This document shows, piece by piece, positions 59,725 to 64,000 of a stretch of 64,000 nt of DNA. The position numbers and the translations under genes were made by a program. Numbering within the stretch: the stretch's first letter is position 1; every line of letters starts with the position of its first letter. This stretch comes from Paraescarpia echinospica (taxonomy: Eukaryota; Annelida; Polychaeta; Sabellida; Siboglinidae): NCBI GenBank assembly GCA_020002185.1, contig CM034543.1:2037033-2101032 (forward strand), written 5' to 3'. The notes beneath the pieces were generated by a model, which did not search any database, had not been told where the DNA came from, and saw nothing but the letters and a program-made list of their open reading frames with translations.

Positions 59725-62700
59725 CAATACATATACACACACACACTTATAATCAAGCTAGCGTATGTATGCGGGTAGGTTTTCTTGAACCACGAGCGCC
59801 AAACTTTCAAGAACTAATCTACGACCCCAGAATAGGACGCATGATGAGATCAAAATAGCCTATATATGTCAAGATTCTAACCTTTTATGGGATAAATCAG
59901 TTGTTCGGAACGTAAAACGTAATGTGTACACAATACGTAAAACGTAATTTGCGAGTAATACAGAACCTAACAATTGCAGGAACCTGCGCGCGCGGCGAAA
60001 ACGTCGGGAAAACGGCTCCTGCGTCACGGACTTGGCAACATAGAGTAGCTGCTTGTGTCTACTCTCATGCCAACAGCATAGCAATATGAATATTATTTGA
60101 CAATTCTACACTATCACGGTTGCGGCCTATCGATGGACGTGAACCTTACATTCTCTCCGACCTTCATTTTGAAAACACAACTAGTATCTGCGAGCGCGTT
60201 ATGTTGTTTATGTAACGATGTTGTGTGTTTTCTAACATTTGGTAAATATTACTATCGCGACTGTCATCTAACAAGGCATCCCGTCAGGTGACGGGCATTT
60301 TTGCTAGTTTTAATAAATGTGGAACGGACATCGTACCTACGTAACGATACTGCCCAATTATACGCAACGTCAAAATACATGCATGGCTAAACTTTATATA
60401 GTCTCCAAAAATATTGCGCATGCAGCTGCTACACCAAAAATATTATAAGACATGCGTCATATAAAATCAATCTCGTTTCCAAACTTATGCATTTGTTTAT
60501 GATGACGCAAATGATTCATATACAATACACAGTGAGTGTTCACAATGACGTCTAGCCAGCGACATAATTATGCAAATGAAAAAAATATATTTTGCATTAG
60601 TAGTTAATGAGCGGAATCGTGACGCCAAAGCATAGCCAACACGAATACTTGGTTGAGCGACAGCGCTTAAACTGTCGATGCGTTCAACACCATTTCTTGG
60701 GTTTCTTCATTTAACTTTAATCCGTGTACATTTAAGAAACCATAATACCTTAAAATAACAATTTAGTTTCATGTTTATTTTAACAAAATGTTTTAATGGG
60801 AATGAACACCGTTATACCGCACCGCCACCCGCTATATCATGCATCATCAGCCCGCTGTATACCGTATATATCGTAACCAATATACCTTATCGATATATAT
60901 ATATATATATATATCGTCAGTCCGCTATATACGGGCCATGTCTGTACGGTATCGTCAGTCACCTATACCGTATTGTCAGCGTGACTTGCATGCACGCCAA
61001 ACCACGTTTCAGGTCAGCCAGAAAATAACATAAGACGCAGTTAATTTACAACATATTCGTTTTAACTTTTGTCCTATCCAACAAACACAGATTTGTCGAG
61101 AATGGATCGAAAAAGAAATACACCGCCGCGTATAAAATCAGCTCCCTTTCGATGTCAAACGCTGAACACTGAACTAGACGGATCACCTAGGTGACTGGAA
61201 TGACAATATGACGTCGTCTGACGTACACAATGGAAAGGTTAGGTCGAATAAAAACACACAGGTGGTGTCGAAAACAGACCGCTCCCAGACTGATCACTCG
61301 GCCGCGAGGTTTCGACCCTAAAATGTCAATGTTAAAATGTCCTTCTTGGAATCTTGCAAACTGTCAAGGCTTCCACGTCATTAACTCATATTAACCTGCT
61401 CTTTATAAACGGTACGACACAGTACAGAAACAACATGGATAACATTCCAGAACCCTAATATGCATAAAAGGTCTATAGCCAAAGCCAACACTCCTTAATC
61501 ATTTCCACATCGCCAACAACTGATTGTATACGTAAGTTACTACGAGGGAAAGCAATGTTAACAATTCAAAAAGCGAATTAAAAAAAAAAAAATAGCGTAA
61601 AATAACGATGTATATATATATATATATAGCGTTATGTTTGCAGCAGAATGTAGTAAGCCAACCGTACAGGGAGTAACTATCATACAGAGTTGGTGCAGCG
61701 ACCAAGAAATATTGCCAAAGTTCGAGGAACAAAACACCTTGCTACGTCTTTACGATGTCGGTTTGGCCTCGTATCTCAACAAGGGTCATTGACGCCAGGC
61801 GTTACGCAGCAGTGACATCACTCATCCATACATATACACAGGTATACAAAGTTGCAAGTCAAAAAACGTCACATGAATGAACCGTACCACGTGTGTGTTG
61901 ACCTCCTCGGGGTGGTCCGGTGGAATAAATTTGCTGACAGGTCAACCTCAAAGTTGTAGCTTCCGGAACGGTTTTTATATATCTGAATACATCTAAGTTG
62001 TTTACTTGAGTATCAAATTGGTATTATGAAATGTACATATGCGATTCATGCACGCTTTTTGTCAGTCTCGATTCATGTGTGCTGGTATATTTGGAAACTT
62101 GAAAGTCAGGTGTGCATACAATTTCACAGGATATGCTTAATGGCATTTCACTGACATATATGAACGGACGCGCGTATTTCAACCATACCATTTCCTAATT
62201 TATTCCATGGCCGATCTACCCATTTCAAGAGTTATTGACAAACTACTGTGTTGTGCTACTACATAAGGCCTAATTACATTTCGTTGACATTGCATTGATA
62301 TTGCATTGATTACATCTGATGGGAGAGGATGGAGATACAAAAAGAGAGGAAGGGTGAAAAAGGTATAGGAAATGACACTGGAAGGGGGAACCAAGGGGAG
62401 AACCAAGGGGAGAAAGAGGTGAATGGCTTTAACGGTAAACAATTCGTACAACAGATCCACACAAAAGAACACCGCGCATGCATACAAAAATAGAACTTAA
62501 TGAACACGCAAACGTAATAATTCCGCTATCGATGATTGGGCGGAAGAACGCCGCGCGGTTAACGGCGATTACGAGAAGGCGACGCGAGAGAACAGCACAT
62601 CCCCGCGCAACAGCACAAGACAGCGCCGCGAGATCTTATCAGGCGCAGTCAATGCCAATATAAACACCCGTCTACCGGCCAACACAACGTCGTCTGGTGA

Positions 62701-64000
62701 CGGCCGCTGATGGAGGAGCGTACGGGTCAAATGGCGCGGTTCAGTAAGCGCTATGTTTGCATAAGAAGAATAAGACGAAGCTGTGATTTATCGCAGTTGC
62801 CCGCGCGGGTAGGGAGCCCGTCAGACCGTCGCGTCTAGGCGGCGCGCGCCCTCGCGTCGCCCGCTTTGAAGTGCCGCTCTCACCCGGGCAGGCATACGCA
62901 ACGCGCTCCATCGACGGCATTCTCTGCATATCAATCAAGGCTTTATACCAACACCGAATCCTCTAATACGCACGGCAAAAAAATCGCATTACGCGCAGAG
63001 AACAGACACCGGGATGCGATGGATGTTCTCTGAGCCGGGGTGGCAACTGCTGCCGCTGCGTTGGGAATGTAAAACAGTCATGCGTTGCCGCGAAAAGAGA
63101 CATGGTTCGGCGGAAAAAAACTTAGATAATCTGCATGGGGTAATAGTGATGATGGTTGATGCGAAGTCAGAAATGCGCCGTCGTTTGTTGTCGGACTGAA
63201 CGAATAACAATAACTTGTCTGTCGCCTAAATCTTCGTGGGCTTCAGAGGCACAACAAATACAAGTTGTTCCGCGCCACGTCGTGGTGACGTTTATCAGAG
63301 CTAGGGGCCGCCGATGAGTTTTGGGGTATACCGTGGAAACGCAATCTTCAAATGACATATCAGTATTTGTACGTAAGGTGTATAGTCAGATTTTCAGATG
63401 ATCTTAAAGTGGCGGGGGTCGAGTTTTCTCGGGATTATTCGGCACAATACATAAACCACTATCAGCTACTCAAACGTGGGCCACCCTGCACCAACGACAC
63501 CCTCGTAGTGTCGTAGTATCGCCCATGATGATGATGATGACGACGATGCCTTGTCGTCAACCAACGGTCTGCACGCTGCACCTCGACAAGAGCACATCCT
63601 CTGCGGTATGTCCCGTTAAACATCGTCGCACATAGATTTCCCATTGACAATTTCTTTGCGACGACTGATTAATGAAGACAGATATATAACTAAATGTGAA
63701 CTTTTATGCATTGTTATAATAGTTGTTTTACATTTCGTATATAGGTTTTTTACAATATAATATGACTAGACGTTTTATGTATTGTAGAAGTTCTACTAAA
63801 ATATTCTATAGAGAAACACTCTTACTCCTCAAAGGGGTCGTAGGGAAATTAAAATCATTGTCAAAATTCATTGTCATTTGAGATGCACAAACAGCAGACA
63901 TTACTATAATTTCTATACAGTGTTTTACGGTACTTTTGTGCTCCAGATAGTGTTGCAACATGCGCAAACATCGACCGTTGCCGGGCAATCAATGGGCTAG
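59725..64000. other. Non-coding stretch without a recognisable gene
   Basis: It contains short (TA)n at 60893-60912 and 61613-61628, a G+A-rich patch near 62320-62430, a GC-rich patch at 62550-62900 and an ATG trinucleotide run near 63524. All open frames are under 100 codons and unrecognised. Confidence 0.45.

Overview
This is a 64-kb stretch of animal nuclear DNA. It is gene-poor and crowded with microsatellites, minisatellites, foldback elements and retrotransposon copies. The only host protein-coding gene I can support is a two-exon mab-21 orthologue (exons 7579-7977 and 9155-9835, plus strand, 359 codons). Its sequence resembles invertebrate bilaterian Mab-21 more than vertebrate MAB21L1/L2. 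CpG dinucleotides are not visibly depleted, and the LINE/SINE mix (RTE-like, CR1/L2-like, a tRNA-headed SINE) is typical of marine invertebrates. I lean towards a lophotrochozoan such as a mollusc, but a non-vertebrate deuterostome is not excluded.

Layout. 1-7100: non-coding, with simple repeats, a short tandem repeat (2263-2390) and a MITE-like element (3780-4112). 7160-9835: CpG-rich promoter, exon 1, a 1177-bp phase-0 intron and exon 2 of mab-21, with a possible polyadenylation signal at 11122. 9836-14850: non-coding, with a 23-bp-arm palindrome and a 39-bp tandem repeat. 15050-17935: two decayed minus-strand LINE fragments (RTE-like, then CR1/L2-like) separated by a long (TA)n(CA)n tract. 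17936-25960: no gene seen. 25966-26762: a 48-bp minisatellite that stays open in one reading frame for much of its length. 29911-32835: a compound repeat region with about 195-bp direct repeats at the edges, a 90-bp tandem array and two adjacent foldback elements inside. 33229-49936: a SINE, a 34-bp minisatellite, and a minus-strand LINE inserted into that minisatellite. 51015-52110: a degraded plus-strand CR1-like LINE fragment. 52111-64000: non-coding, with several hairpins and tandem repeats and no recognisable gene.

Assembly structure matters here. A run of exactly 1000 N (40927-41926) separates two contigs. The last 7615 bases of the left contig (33312-40926) match the first 7505 bases of the right contig (41927-49431) end to end, with few substitutions and a handful of indels. 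This is the pattern expected of an unmerged overlap between two alleles, so the LINE, the minisatellite and the SINE are probably each present once in the real chromosome.

No CRISPR array, rRNA gene, intact tRNA gene or novel multi-gene system was found. The most unusual material is structural: a LINE sitting in register inside a 34-bp minisatellite, palindromes whose loops are (TA)n tracts, and the nested repeat region at 29.9-32.8 kb.
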